This document shows, piece by piece, positions 1 through 12,300 of a stretch of 64,000 nucleotides of DNA. The notes under the pieces are model-generated. The model ran no database searches. It was not told the origin of the DNA and was given only the letters and a program-made list of their open reading frames with translations. This DNA comes from Dioscorea cayenensis subsp. rotundata (taxonomy: Eukaryota > Streptophyta > Magnoliopsida > Dioscoreales > Dioscoreaceae), in the NCBI RefSeq assembly GCF_009730915.1, contig NC_052496.1:667875-731874 (forward strand). Reading direction: 5' to 3'. Each line of letters starts with the position of its first letter. The stretch's first letter is position 1. The position numbers and the translations under genes are program-made.

Positions 1-909
1 TTGTCTCTTGTATATTGCCATTATTTTAAGTTAATACAGTTATGGTGGTCTTATATGTGCATATAATGCATTATTATCTGTTAAATTTGAATTTGTAGAC
101 TGGATGATGTAAAGTGATATGTGGAGTATTGCCTCTCACTAATAAATTATGCCTTCATTGCATTTCATTTTGGCTTTGTACTGCTTGCTTGTAATGTTTT
201 GTCGCATTAAAAGTACGGAATATATCTTCTACTTCCGTGATCACTTCAAAGCTTTGTTGGGTGCTAGCTAATGGTGATTTGCTCCTTTTGGATGTTGGAC
301 CAGCTACAAATTCTCTTTCCCGAACTTCTTCCCCTTACTGTTTAGGACTCTAAGTCAAAAATGCTAATCTGACAGATACTGTCAACCGCATCACTGTAAA
401 GGTTGTTAAATGACAGTGAATCTCAAGGTTTTAGAGCCTCAGATGAGATGCCCCATGGTAAACACCACTTGGATTTACCAGTTTACTATATTGATTAACT
501 CTTAGGTTCCTTGTAGTTGACAGCCATTTGAAATTGGTGAAGTCATGTATTTAGATAGCTACTTTTTGATCTTCTGTTTTCAACTCTTGGTTAAACAGTT
601 TTCACTTGGTAGAATCTTTCATATTAACCTTTTTCTTGAGATAATGTTTTGATCTCTGAGTTTGTCTGTGGAATAGCTCCTATTCCCTGATTCATAAGGA
701 TAAACTTATTTTTCTCTTAAGCATTCTTGCAATATAATTTGTAGATGGTTTGCACCACAATTTTTTGTTATGTGATTTTGCAAACATTGTAGGTTGTGGG
801 TGAACACCACTTGAAAGTCCTTTTTATTTATTTGGAAGTTACTCCGCTTTAAAATTGCAAACTTTATTTTGAACTCCATTCTAAACATGCTTCAACTGTT
901 GCGCTTCAG
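1..909 (+). other. 5' flank: intron(s) upstream of the CWC27 exons
   Basis: No coding exon could be supported here. The stretch is T-rich and ends in a good acceptor (cag at 907-909) feeding the first recognisable exon at 910. It is therefore most likely intron sequence of the gene that continues to 1628. The earlier exons, including the cyclophilin domain, would lie outside the window. Confidence 0.6.
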
Positions 910-1628
910 GAGAGACACTGAAGAGGATGAGCGACGGAAATTGAAGATCGAAAAACTGTCTATGAAGAAGAAAGGTATAGGTTCTGAAGCTATATCTGAG
1001 CAGCTGGCGAAAGCAGATGCTGACTTGCAACTATTGAACCATGCGGAGCAAGAAAGACAGATGCAGAAACAGAAGAAACGTAGACTCCATGGCCGTGAGG
1101 AAGATGTAAGTTTTGTGAAATTTGTTTTCATATTACTTGAGAAACATTTGTCATCTTCCGGGAAATTAAATCTCTTAAGAAATCAGAAACAACATTTATT
1201 TTACTTGATAAATTACTCTGCTGATCTATTTATTACAGACGCTAGCAAGGCTGGATAAGTTTAGCAAGACCTTAAGTACAAAGCTATCTGTACCTGGTAG
1301 CAGTAAAAATTCCATGGAGACTGATGAGGATAATGAGCCAGGGTGGATGACAAATCAGTTGAAGTTCATTCCTGATTCTTCTGAAAAGGTGTGTGTTACT
1401 ATTGTTCACCGGTTCCTTTCTTAGATGCCCATTGCCATTGCTCTTTCTCTTCTGCCATGATGCTACATTCTGATGGTCATGTTTCAGGATGGTATGGCCC
1501 GGAAAGATGATCCAAACGAATATGTTGTGCTCGATCCTCTTTTAGAGAAGGGGAAAGAAAAGTTCAATAGAATGCAAGCAAAGCTTAAGCGTCGGGAACG
1601 TGAATGGGCTGGAAAGTCTCTTACCTGA
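910..1628 (+). CDS. CWC27: CWC27/CYP57-type spliceosome-associated cyclophilin, C-terminal exons (5' partial)
   Basis: Three exons: 910-1105, 1239-1388 and 1488-1628 (stop 1626-1628), all with GT-AG borders and compatible phases. Together they encode the charged, coiled-coil-like C-terminus of the CWC27/CYP57 family. The first part is Arg/Lys/Glu-rich (RRDTEEDERRKLKIEKL). Next comes TLARLDKFSKTL, then a short acidic linker and a GWM...LKF patch. The last part is KDDPNEYVVLDPLLEKGKEKF, ending REREWAGKSLT. In the family these segments follow an N-terminal peptidyl-prolyl isomerase domain, and the protein belongs to activated spliceosomes. The isomerase domain is not in the window. The call rests on the order TL..L..F, GWM..LKF, then the DP-containing C-terminus, which matches human CWC27 and plant CYP57. 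The ortholog assignment is made from memory of these proteins. Confidence 0.8.
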
Positions 1629-2495
1629 TGGTTCACTTCAATGTCATAGATCCATGGTAACTATGAATTATTGGTTAGTGGAAGCAAGCACACTCATCTA
1701 CTCATAATTTTCACTAAACTAGAGGGTTGGACTTTGTGGGCTCTATGTGAGATTTGAATACCATTAATTCCTGGTTCTTAGTTTCAAGCTGTTATTTTCC
1801 CATCAACTAGTCTTTGCCGGTTTTGATTACTTTAATCTGTCAATAATAATAAACAAATAATTAGATGATTACTCTCTTTTCCAAAATCAGGAAAAAAAAA
1901 AAGTTTTGTCATTTGATCATGCTTGAACAAATTTGACTAGAAATTTTTCTTGTCCTTCCCTTTGATTATGCTGCTGTTTGTTCTAATATTCTTGTTATTC
2001 AGTACTTAATGATTTACTGTTAACATTGTGTTTTTCAATTTTTGGCAGATGATGAAGATGGACTCATTAATTATATCTGTTCATCAAACGCTGGGGAAAG
2101 ATCTCACATCTGCCAATTGTATAATGACCATGTACCATAAGTTGCGGTTTACGCCAAGGCCTCATATATCATAACCAGTTTAATGAGATTATATTGCAAG
2201 AAACGCTTTTGGTTATATTAGTGTATATGTACATCCCTGGTATGTTTCATGTTTCTGGCTTGTTTAAGCTCTTTACTTTTAGGCTACAATGTCCCTTTAT
2301 TCTATGCATATCAAACTCCTTTCATCCCAAACAATTCATCTCTGCTCTTATATATCATTCAAAGATGTTAAACATTGAGAGGGGGAAAAGAAAAGGAAAA
2401 AAAAAGAAAAGAAAAAAAGGTTCAATGGTCGACATGCCCATTTAGGCAATTACTAAAGAGGTCAATAATCCTTGTATACATGTACTGTCTGTAAG
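1629..2495 (+). other. 3' UTR of the CWC27-like gene with a probable UTR intron (1657-2048)
   Basis: Directly after the stop the sequence has a donor-like site (ccatg then gtaact, intron from 1657) and a strong acceptor (tttttggcag ending at 2048). An intron of about 392 bp inside the 3' UTR is therefore likely. The exon junction would lie only 28 nt after the stop, too close to trigger classical nonsense-mediated decay. The rest is AT-rich with an A-rich purine tract near 2388-2420 and no further coding potential. Confidence 0.45.
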
Positions 2496-2507
2496 TGAAA
2501 ACCCATT
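2496..2507. repeat. Target-site duplication, 3' side of LINE
   Basis: The 12-mer tgaaaacccatt here is repeated exactly at 4265-4276, flanking the LINE. This is a typical target duplication for LINE target-primed insertion. Confidence 0.88.
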
Positions 2508-4264
2508 TATTTATTTATTATTTTTTTTTTTGATGAAAAGAGCTCAAAAGCTATTTATTAAAATGGAGAGGCAGTACAGAAAAACTGAAAGGAACTAAAC
2601 AACTAGGAAGACAAGACAGTGGAGAAATTAGGAAGAAGCTACAAGAAGATTAAAAAGAAAAGCCATTGTCAACGACTAGCTTCATGATCCAACGAGGGAG
2701 ATCACGACCAGTTAGGAAGAGGTTCAAGTTGTGAAGATTAGCGCTGGTAGCCGAAAGAGCAAAAACAAGAGCACCCCAAAACCAGGAGAAGATGTTTGAT
2801 ATCAGTGACAGTTTGATCGAATCTCCAAGCGAGAGGGTTGTTGGTAACTGACAGAAGATGAGGTAATTCCTGGTTGCTGTGAAGAATACAACGAATGACG
2901 AGCTGCCTGTCTAGGGATGATATGAGGGCAATACCCAATGCTTTAATCTCTGATTCAAGAGCTGATTCAGCATCAAATTTGTAGCACCCTGCAAAAGAGA
3001 TGACATAAGTCGAGCTGGAGAAAAAGAACCCAAGATGTCCTACCTTGTTGGATTGTGTCCAGTTTGACACATAAAAAAGGAAATGACCATCCGTGTGCGA
3101 GAAATTGTTGAGGAGAAGACGTTGCCTGGTAAGAGAAGCCGAATCCGTCATGAAATCCTTGACATGAGCAATAGCTTTGCTGACAACTCTAGGGAAATTA
3201 GGTGAAGAATTCTGAAAAATTGCCTCACACCTGGATTTCCACAGAAACCAAATCGTAGCGGCAATGATGGAAATTGTATACATTGAGAAACCATAATCAG
3301 AGATCCACGCACCAGTAGAGATGTAATCAGGGAAGGAAATGTTGCAGCCCAGGATGTGATTAATAAGATTCCAGACCAATTGGGCTTTGCAACAATCCAA
3401 AAAGATATGATCAATGGATTTCAGTTCAAGGTTGCAGAAAATACAAAGAGATCTAGGACCAAGATTAATGCTGTTAAGATAATCTGTGGTAGAGATTCTA
3501 CCATGCGGCAAGAGCCAGATGAAATGTTTAATACGCGGAGCAATACGAAGGGACCAGAGTTTTTGCTAGCCTTCCCAGTTCAAAACAAAAGTAGGTTCAT
3601 GGTTAAGATAATGATATATTGCAGAGGAAATTTTCATTCTCTTGGGGCTAGGATGCCAGACCCAAAAGTTGTTGCCACCCTAGTCTATAGAGCAGTTGGT
3701 CTTAACCAGGGAACACAGACTATCCCCAAAGATGGTATTAAGAAGATCAAAATCCCAATGTTCACCAACAAAAAAACGCAGATAAATTGTTGCCAGGCAA
3801 ATCGGCGAAGACATTCAAGTAAGTGGGCTTATATGCTAAAGGAACCTCAAAGAGCCAAGGATCCTGAAGAAAAGATGTTTTTAAAGGATTGAAAGATTTG
3901 ATTCAAAGATTGGGCTTTAAAATAAAAGCAGTTTTACAAATGCCCCGAAAAAACCAAGAACACTTAGGAGGAAAGGAGTAACTCCAAAAGTTCAGGTGAT
4001 CATATTTTTGGCGAACAATGTCAACCCAAATTACATTATCAGCATTCAGATATTTAAAACCGTTCTTCGCCATAAGTGAGTGTTTAGCAAGAAGAAGATT
4101 ACGAAAGCCTAATCCCCCTCAGTTTTGTTATCAGTAACATTACGCCAAACGACAGCATGGATGCCATTTCCATTGCCTCCTTTGAACCAAAAGAAATCCC
4201 TAATCATTCTAGAAATTTCCTGAAGAACATTGTCTGGCATCGGATAGGCTGATAGGTAATTTCC
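2508..4264 (-). mobile_element. 5'-truncated plant L1-like LINE
   Basis: About 1.76 kb, read on the minus strand. The 3' end is an A-rich tail with TAAA repeats (T-rich on the plus strand at 2508-2532). The 5' end stops abruptly at 4264 inside the reverse transcriptase C-terminal region. Coding traces in order are: LSAYPMPDNVLQEISRMI and DFFWFKG (end of RT, about 4260-4130); a zf-RVT module with CIFCNLELKSIDHIFLDC and W..I (about 3470-3360); and an RNase H-like (RVT_3) stretch near 3060-2740 (GFFFSSS, KFDAESALESEIKAL). The upstream two-thirds of a full element (ORF1, endonuclease, most of RT) is missing, so it was dead on arrival. A 12-bp duplication flanks it. It lies in the same orientation as the kinase gene and now forms part of that gene's 3' downstream region. 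Confidence 0.9.
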
Positions 4265-4276
4265 TGAAAACCCATT
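4265..4276. repeat. Target-site duplication, 5' side of LINE
   Basis: Exact copy of the 12-mer at 2496-2507. In kinase orientation it begins 11 nt after the stop codon (4288-4290), which places the LINE insertion in the kinase 3' UTR. Confidence 0.88.
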
Positions 4277-4287
4277 CTTCCATTCAA

Positions 4288-7200
4288 TTACAGCCACCCC
4301 ATGCTTTTAGCCTGATGCTCCAGCCCAAGAGTCCTCAGCCTATTAAGCTCCGGCAATACAACAGTGGCCAAGTCTGGCCTATCCTTCTTCCTGAGCTCCG
4401 AGCATTTCAGCGCAAGGTGTGCAAAGCCTTCGACGTCCTCCATCGGCCAGTCTGTGACAGTGGGATCAAGCATCTCCTGAAACGTCCCTTTGTTAAGTGC
4501 TCTCTCCACAATGTGGGTGAGTCCCATGGGTGGCTTCGCCGTAATGATCTGCAAAAGCAGAACACCCAAAGAGTAAATGTCTGACTTGGTTCCCAGCATT
4601 CCTGTTTGCTGGTACTCCGGGTCTATGTAGCAAAACGTTCCGGCCGTGGATGTCATGCGATACTGTGTCACACTATCAGCTACTGAGGGTGGCACAAGCC
4701 TGGCCAGTCCCACATCACTGATCTTGCTCACATAATTGCGGTCTAACAGAATGTTCGCCGGTTTGAGATCACGGTGGACTAGTGGCTCGGGTTTTGTTTG
4801 ATGCAGGAAGAGCAAGGCCGTGGCCACTTCTGCGGCAATCTTGAACCGTATCGGCCATGGGATTGATGGTGTGTCACCTCGCCGACATAGCCGGTCTTCT
4901 AAGCTCCCATTGTCCATGAATTCATATACTAGACACCCATATTCTGGACATGCCCCTAGTAGTAACACCATGTTTGGGTGCCTGATGCAACTCAACACCT
5001 CAACCTACATATTTGGTAAGTAATATTCTACTGTGAGTATCAAAATTCCAGTTTTAAAAATTTAAATTTTGGAATGAAAGAAGAAGTTAAAAGACCTCTT
5101 GCTGAAACTGCTTCTTTCCTTGTTGAGCATCAGGTCTGAGAACTTTGATAGCAACAGCAGTGTGATTGAGAGAAGCTCTATAAACAGGGCCATAACCACC
5201 TTCTCCGATGAGCTGTGTCGGCGAGAAGTGGCCGGTGGCCAATTCTATCTCATCTATATCATACTTGCGGTAACGCACGTCGTTGTGAGCTAATGCATTT
5301 AAAGCTCTCTGCTTCTCCTCACCCTCCTTCTTCGCTTTTATCTCCGCATCATGCCTTCTTCTGGCTTCCATCTCCGCCAGCTTCTTTGAAGCTTCCGCTG
5401 CTTGCATTGCAGCAATGCACCTTGTTTTCTCCATCTCTGCCATTGCCAATGCTGCTTCCTCTGCCTGTCTCACCTCTTCGAACTTTCTCGTCTCTACAAC
5501 TTTCCATTCATGTAGTTCTTTAGCCTGCTTCAACAATATACATGTAAGTTTTAATCACAATTTTTTTAAAAAGTGATGAATTAATATTTAAGTTATTTGA
5601 TTTCAATGATATTATATATAAATGTACGTTCTCACCTTTTGTTTGGCTGAGATTGCTTCTTTGCATGCAGTGCTATACATGTCCATGGTTTGCTTCAGCT
5701 CAAGCTTTAGCCTTTTCATCTCAACTTCCCAATCTCTTGGAATCTAATTTAAAAATTAACACTAAGATATAACTTAAATCTTAGAAGCAAAGCAAATGTA
5801 AATTATATTATGTTAACATTATATTAGAGTACATACTCCACCAGTGAAAGAGTTCTTTGAGAAGGAGGACTCATCAGAGATGTCTGGAGGGCCATCTGGG
5901 GGACAATGGTTCCCTAAAAGTTCCCCATCTTCTGGGAAGGTCTCCCGGGACAGAACCCGGTTGGAAGGACGGTAAACTGGTTCAGTGCTAATAATATTGG
6001 TGTTGTTGTGGCTGGTTGCCATTGCTTTAGTAGCCATGGGTTGTATTCTATTAACCAAATATGATGGTGGTGGTGATGGTGATGGTGATGGTATTACTGA
6101 TCCTCTTCCATTTCCTCTCTTGAATGCTTTTCTGCTGAAACTCAAGAAAGAAACAAACACATGCAATGAAATGAAAATAGCAGTAGTAGTAATATTATGA
6201 ATTTTCTTATGGAAAGATAAATTTAAAAAAAAAAAAAATTTTAAACAAAGAGAGGTTAAAGTAATACTTGGGAGCGTCTTGATCAGTTTCAAGGACGTCA
6301 GGGAGAAAATGGGGAATAAATGGAGGGAGAGGACTGGCAATGGCAGGTGTGGGTGTGGGTGTGGGTGTGGGTGTGGGTGCAGGTGCAGGGCCTTTTGCTG
6401 ATCTGACGTTTATGGCCTTTCCTTTTGTTATGACATAAACAGCACAAAAATCTGGTGTTGTTTTTGATAGTATTGAAGCCACATCTGGAGGCTTGAATTT
6501 CCTGCATCATTTGGTAGTATTTATTGAACCCATAAATAATAAGTTTTTTTACCTATCATAAATTAAAAAAATTTATTAACATAATTATTATTTATGTTAT
6601 TGTAATAATTACTATTTATCAATGTTAACCGTTGGATCGTGATCCAATAGTCGATAATTGAACGTCCATAAATTTCTTATATATGGACGCCCACGGAGAA
6701 ATAGTTCTATATATATATACTCTTGTTTTTATTTATTATAGTAAAAAATTCAACAACTTTTTGTTGTGTACTTGTGTGTATATATGCTATCTTTGGATGT
6801 ATATATATATATATATATCTTATTGAGAAATGTTAGATTTATCCAATAAAATTTCAATAAAAATAATAACTTACATTGTATATTTAAACTAACTTTTTAT
6901 TTACATAACCCGTAAAAACTTGGCAATATGTGTGTATATATAATAAATATTGATTTAAATATGTAAACTTTAGCATTTATATAAACATAATATATACATT
7001 AAGTTGGGATTCGAATTAAACCTTGTAATGAGATTTCTGCTACCAGCACCAACAACCAAGTTGTGAATATTGTGGGAGGCAATATAATCAGAGATGGCCT
7101 TTGCAACATCAATTTCTTCTATCAAAACCTCTTTTGTCTGTATCTGAAGGCTTCAAAAATCAGACCATATGAGATACTTATTGTGTAAATTTATTAGAGC

Positions 7201-7851
7201 TTTATAATACATACATACATACATACATACATATACATATATATTATTTTAAAAATTATAATTTTTTTAAAAAAGATATAAAATAAATTCTTACCCCTTT
7301 ACGAGCACAAAATGTTCTGTACGGAAGAAAAACATGTTCCGCCATTGACTCGGATGTGCTACCACCGAAGTCGCTTATTGCAAACCCATCTACATTCCAA
7401 TTACATCCATTATATTTTAATCAAATATTTAAAATTTTTTATTATTAAATGTGATAAACTAACGTCAATTAAAGGGTGTATGTGCACGAATTAAAAATTA
7501 ATTATTTAACCTAAACCCATAACCGGGAATGCGTTCAACAGGATTTTTGAATTCATGTTTGATAAATCCCCACACCATATCCTTATTATTGGTTTTTTTT
7601 TATGAATATGATTACCAAATCAACTGAACTGAACTTAAAATTTTTTGAGAGTTAAAAAAAAAAAAAATCAAACAAATAATAATAAAAAAGAGAGTTTGGA
7701 GGTACCTACTGTTAGACTTGCTCCTGACATGGAGAAGAAGAAGAAGTTGATTGGAGTTAGCAATGAGAAGATGATCAGTGGCCCATTTCACAGCATACTG
7801 GCTGTTCTTATCCCGGTCCACCGCCACCGCTGTCATTACCTGTGTCTCCAT
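4288..7851 (-). CDS. Receptor-like cytoplasmic kinase with N-terminal USP domain (no U-box)
   Basis: Eight exons (minus strand): 7851-7710, 7389-7295, 7143-7022, 6501-6268, 6134-5837, 5743-5636, 5524-5096 and 5004-4288. All phases agree and give 714 aa. Residues 1-150 form a universal-stress-protein fold (METQVMTAVAVDRDKNSQYA, FLPYRTFCARKG, NLVVGAGSRN, TPDFCAVYVI). A low-complexity Pro/Thr and Ser/Pro linker follows, partly encoded by a hexanucleotide repeat. A Glu/Ala/Lys coiled coil spans about 310-415. The Ser/Thr kinase domain has the Gly loop GEGGYGPVYRA at about 440, ATP-binding Lys460, HRDLKPAN (Asp555) and SDVG (Asp573) in place of DFG, a change I recall as usual in this subfamily. 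Relatives with this layout often end in a U-box E3 domain; here the protein stops shortly after the kinase (KSMGWL). The start ATG at 7851 matches the usual beginning of the USP domain. Role inferred: cytoplasmic stress or defence signalling kinase. A LINE lies just downstream of the stop. Confidence 0.9.
6346..6379. repeat. (GTGTGG)n hexanucleotide repeat inside kinase exon 4
   Basis: Repeated gtgggt units on the plus strand encode a (Pro-Thr)n run in the USP-kinase linker. Length changes in steps of 6 bp would keep the reading frame. Confidence 0.85.
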
Positions 7852-8141
7852 TCAATAACCCAATATAAATAATCCCACCTTTTCCTTTCCCTAATCCTCT
7901 CTTATTACAAACATAATCATATATTATAAGCTAATAATATGAAAGTTGAATAACAAGTCTTTCATATATATATATATATATAATATCAAAAGAGAGAGAG
8001 GAGAATGAAGAAGGATGAATAGAGAGAGATGGAGAGGGAGGAGATGGATGGATATATCCTAGTCCTTCCAACCTCCTCCCTTCCACTCTCTTGATGTTTG
8101 TTTTTGTGTGTATATATATATACACAAATTAAATAAATAAA

Positions 8142-8172
<31 letters not shown>

Positions 8173-9348
8173 TTGTGGGATATGTATTTATGTAGCTCCT
8201 CCTCCTTCTCATTCTTGTTATTCTTCCTGTCTCTATAATTAAGTGTTTTGAAGGTAATCAGGAGATGGTCAGAGGCTTAACAGCTTCTAACGGACCAGCG
8301 TGTTCTTCTCGTCCAAACAGGTTGTACTTTCTACTTTCTGAACCACCACCGCTGGACATGACCCTGTCAAACCTCTCTGAACATGGGATTTGGGAATTGG
8401 GATTTTTTTTGAAAAAGGCTTTTTAGTTGTTTTTATTTATATATTTGTTATGTTTGATGTGGAATTATGATTGGAATATTTATTATTTTACTTATATTTT
8501 TTGTTATATAATTGAATTTCTTTTTTTAAGCTCAAAAACCACATTGAATCATAGGTGAGGTTCGTTTATATGGCAAAAGTGCATTTCTACCTAGAAAATT
8601 CTTTAATTATTGGCATATCTTTTTGTTTTTTTTTCAATAAATCAATAAATAAATAATATCCTAGCCTTATTTAGTATGATTTTTTTTCCCCAAATAAACT
8701 AATGCTAGCAAAAAATAATATGCTTTTCTTTTTAACAAATATGGATAAGCTATGTAAGAGATATGCATAAACACCTCCTCAACGTAGTTATGCTCTAATT
8801 TTAAATATACAAATATTTGAATCCGTCTATTAATAATACACAAACACTCTACAGAGAAAATAACATGCTCTAATTTTAAAGTTGTCCCCAAATCAATATG
8901 AGAGAATATATATATATATATATTTATATACACACACACGTTGGATCTCAGTCCACTCTAATCTACAATCTAAAAATTAGACTTTATTTAGGATGAATTG
9001 TCAAAATCCGCTAACATTGGCTAGTTGCAAAACATAATATATTCTTGTGAAATACCATGTCGCCTGTACAACAACGCTAGCTCAGAAGTAATAACCTCAC
9101 ATTAATAAATACTAAACAGTCTTAAGTTTTACAAAAGATTTACTCCGGATGACACTAGATGATCTATATTTGTATAATTGTAACCGAAACTGTAAACAAA
9201 GAATGCATTATGCATCTTACTCTTGCTTCCACAGTCAAGAGGATCAGCTTAGAACATCAACAAGTCAGTGCAGCATGAAGAGAACAGATGCACACATCCT
9301 TTATAAGAAACAATTAATCAAACAACTAAAAAATTTTAAAAAGAAAAC
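7852..9348. other. Kinase 5' region and intergenic spacer
   Basis: No gene recognised. It contains the upstream side of the kinase (minus), with a GA-rich tract near 7988-8046, (TA)n runs at about 7963-7982, 8107-8122, 8143-8171 and 8906-8923, and the 3' flank of COG8 near 9130-9348. A short more GC-balanced patch at 8255-8370 could be kinase 5' UTR or promoter but shows no coding signal. Confidence 0.5.
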
Positions 9349-12300
9349 CTATTTACTGATTTGGGTGTCTGATTCTACAGGGCCTGCGTCGGTTTTGTCT
9401 ACAGTACGAACCTCTAATACTTCACCAACATCTGCATTTCCGTTATCAGTTAGCTTGGTTTCCCCGTTTGCTGTTTTATCTATAAGATGTGTTTTAAGTC
9501 CTCTTGCGGGAGACACTGCAACTAATTGGCTAAGACCGTCTAACACATTCCTATGGTCTGTGATTAAATTGGCCCCGTTGGGATAGCACCGACCGAAGCA
9601 TGTTGCACAATAAGGATAAGCGACCTGAAAATGATCAAAAGAAGCCGGTTACGTATTTGGTAAATCCAGGCAGTCAGAATACAGGTCTGGAACATAGATC
9701 AGAGATGACCTCCAGAAATGCTTGGCAAAGTGAGAAGAAGAGGGTAGACTCATTTCCACGGAGAGAGCGGATAGAATTGTATCTTAATAATGAGTCGGAA
9801 ACAGATTGTAGTCCCTTGATAACCTCCTGGGCCAAAACATGTCTTAAGCTTAAAGGTGCACAAGGTCGTAATTCGTTCATAGCTGCTGAGAAACCTGCAG
9901 AGGACAAAGGAAAAGAATTAGACAATTCAGGATAATTATTTTACAGATTAGTTGAAATATTTTATTGAACGATCATCTTCTGTAAAGGCTAATATTAAAT
10001 GAACAAATACCTCCCCCTGAATGACATACAGTTGTCTTCTACAATAGCAACAAATTCAGAATGAGATCAAGAGTTCAGATACAGTGTGCTTCAACAATTT
10101 TGTTCTTACTTGTATCTGTATCTTCATTTTACAGCATTTGTGGTTTATCCACTTTTAAAAATGGAGAAGAAAAGTGGTACATATACAAGATTTTAATAGT
10201 TGGAATAGGGAGATGAGAATAATAAATGTCACCAGGAAAAACATTTTAGCAGCATAGCAATGTCTTAAACAGATGGCTATCTTGATTGCACATTGTCTCA
10301 AAATCAAACAACATGAGTAGAGATCATCAAAAGAAACAAAAATATATAGCCACTAAAGGAGGTACTCGGGAGAAAACTCACCATTAACAAACACAGCAAC
10401 AGGAGGGTGCTCCATCAAAATAGAAGGTGGAGTTACATCATCATTGCTTTCATCAATTGCACCATTGGCTGTGAAGCCCACAGGTGGCAAAGGAACCCAA
10501 CGATGTGAATCCAAAACCACCTACAAAAGGTGAATTTGAGTATGGGAAACTGAAAAAAAAAAAAAGTTGCATTCGCCAAACAACTTTGTTTCTAAACTCT
10601 GGATAATAGCCAGGAAACAAAAAGACTTCAAACATATTAGAATATAAATATAGGGCCAATAAACTTCAATGCAACCTTAGGATAAGTAGTAGTCTAAAAC
10701 AAATTACAGTTCAGCTAAAATGTAGCAAGGAAACGAAGAGACCTGCCAAAATATTTTAGAATGTAAATCATTGAGGGCCAATAAACTTCAATACAACTTT
10801 AGCCGAAGTAATGGTCTACAACAAATTACAGTTCTGCTAAAATGTAACCACGAAACGAAGAGACTTGGCAGAAATTTAAGAATATAAATGGCATTAAGGA
10901 CCAATAAACTTCAATGCAACTTTTGGCAACATAATTACAACAAATTATAGTTCAGCTAAAATGAAGCCAAATACGGAAAGACCTGGCAAACATTATAAAA
11001 TATATATGACATGGAAGAAAGACAAACAAACTTCAATGCGACTTTATGCTTAGTACTGGTCTATGGCACTTTAGAAGATATTCAAGAAGTGAACTATTAC
11101 CAATAATCATATTTTAAAAAATATATATTTAAGAATCTAAGATTTTTATAAACTCTCATACCTGAAAATTCTCAACAGCTGTGTTCATATTCTTTGAGAA
11201 TAATTTGAAAACTGCACTGCAAATAACCAAGTAATCTTAGTAAAAGAATAGATAAAACAAAAAAGTTATCCCACCAAATTGAAATAGAAATGACTGTTTA
11301 CTCTTCAAATAGAGGTGGGAGCAATCCTCGGAAATCCAAGCCAACCAACCCAAGCCCCATTGCACAATACTGTAAAGAATGGAATTAAAAATAAATTAAT
11401 ATGACATAAATACACACAATAGAATGGAAGAAGAAGAACAAGAGTTATGAACAGAACTAGGTCAGTGACCAAGAAACATAACTTTTTGTCAACAGGGAAA
11501 TTTATAGTGACCAAGAAACATAACTTTTTGTCAACAGGGAAATTTATAATACAAGACATGAGCTTGGACACGATTTCAACAAAAAAGTTCTTTAATTCTT
11601 GAAGTCATATAGCAGACCTATCACAAGAATGAACACAATGGACAACTATGGTAAATGTACCATGCATTGATCTAGTATATTTGACAGTGATCCACCATCG
11701 GTAATCCTCGGTAACATGGCTTCAAGAGTAATCAGGTGGTTTTTAATCTGATGCATTGCCCAACTGAAGAGAAGTCCGCCATCATAGTTTTCCTCACTCC
11801 CAGATTTATCATTGTTGAATATTGCTCTGTATTGATTAACAACATCAAATAAATGCATCCTATGGCAGTTTACCATCCCTTTTAAATAGTCATAAACATT
11901 TCTTTGGTCCAGGTCATCGAGGATGCCTGAGAGCCATGCCTCTCTGCACCTTAAGAACTGCACACAGATAAGATTAAATATCAGAAATAATGTTTGAAGG
12001 CCAAACAAATTATATAGATGGATTAATTCATAAATGGATGTGGCATAAATCATTCCCCTCTCCTTTAAATCAACATTGGTCCAGTAGAATCTTTTATATT
12101 CAAAATTGACAAAATATACTGAAAATATCAGCCATTGACCTCTTGATTCAAGTCTCAATGCCTAGTAAGTGTTAGACTAGAAGTCCAGAGCCAAATATCT
12201 GATGTGTAAACTCAACAATTTAATGATCATCCAAATATGCAAAAACAGAAAGCATATAATACAGTAATTTATTATAAAATTTTATCAAACTTAAATTAAA

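Noticed and set aside
892-1131. Antisense reading frame over the CWC27 exon
   Set aside because: It is the reverse-strand shadow of a low-complexity charged exon; splice sites and family similarity are on the plus strand.
3356-3892. 178-aa plus-strand frame within the LINE
   Set aside because: It lies antisense to the zf-RVT region and shows no similarity of its own.
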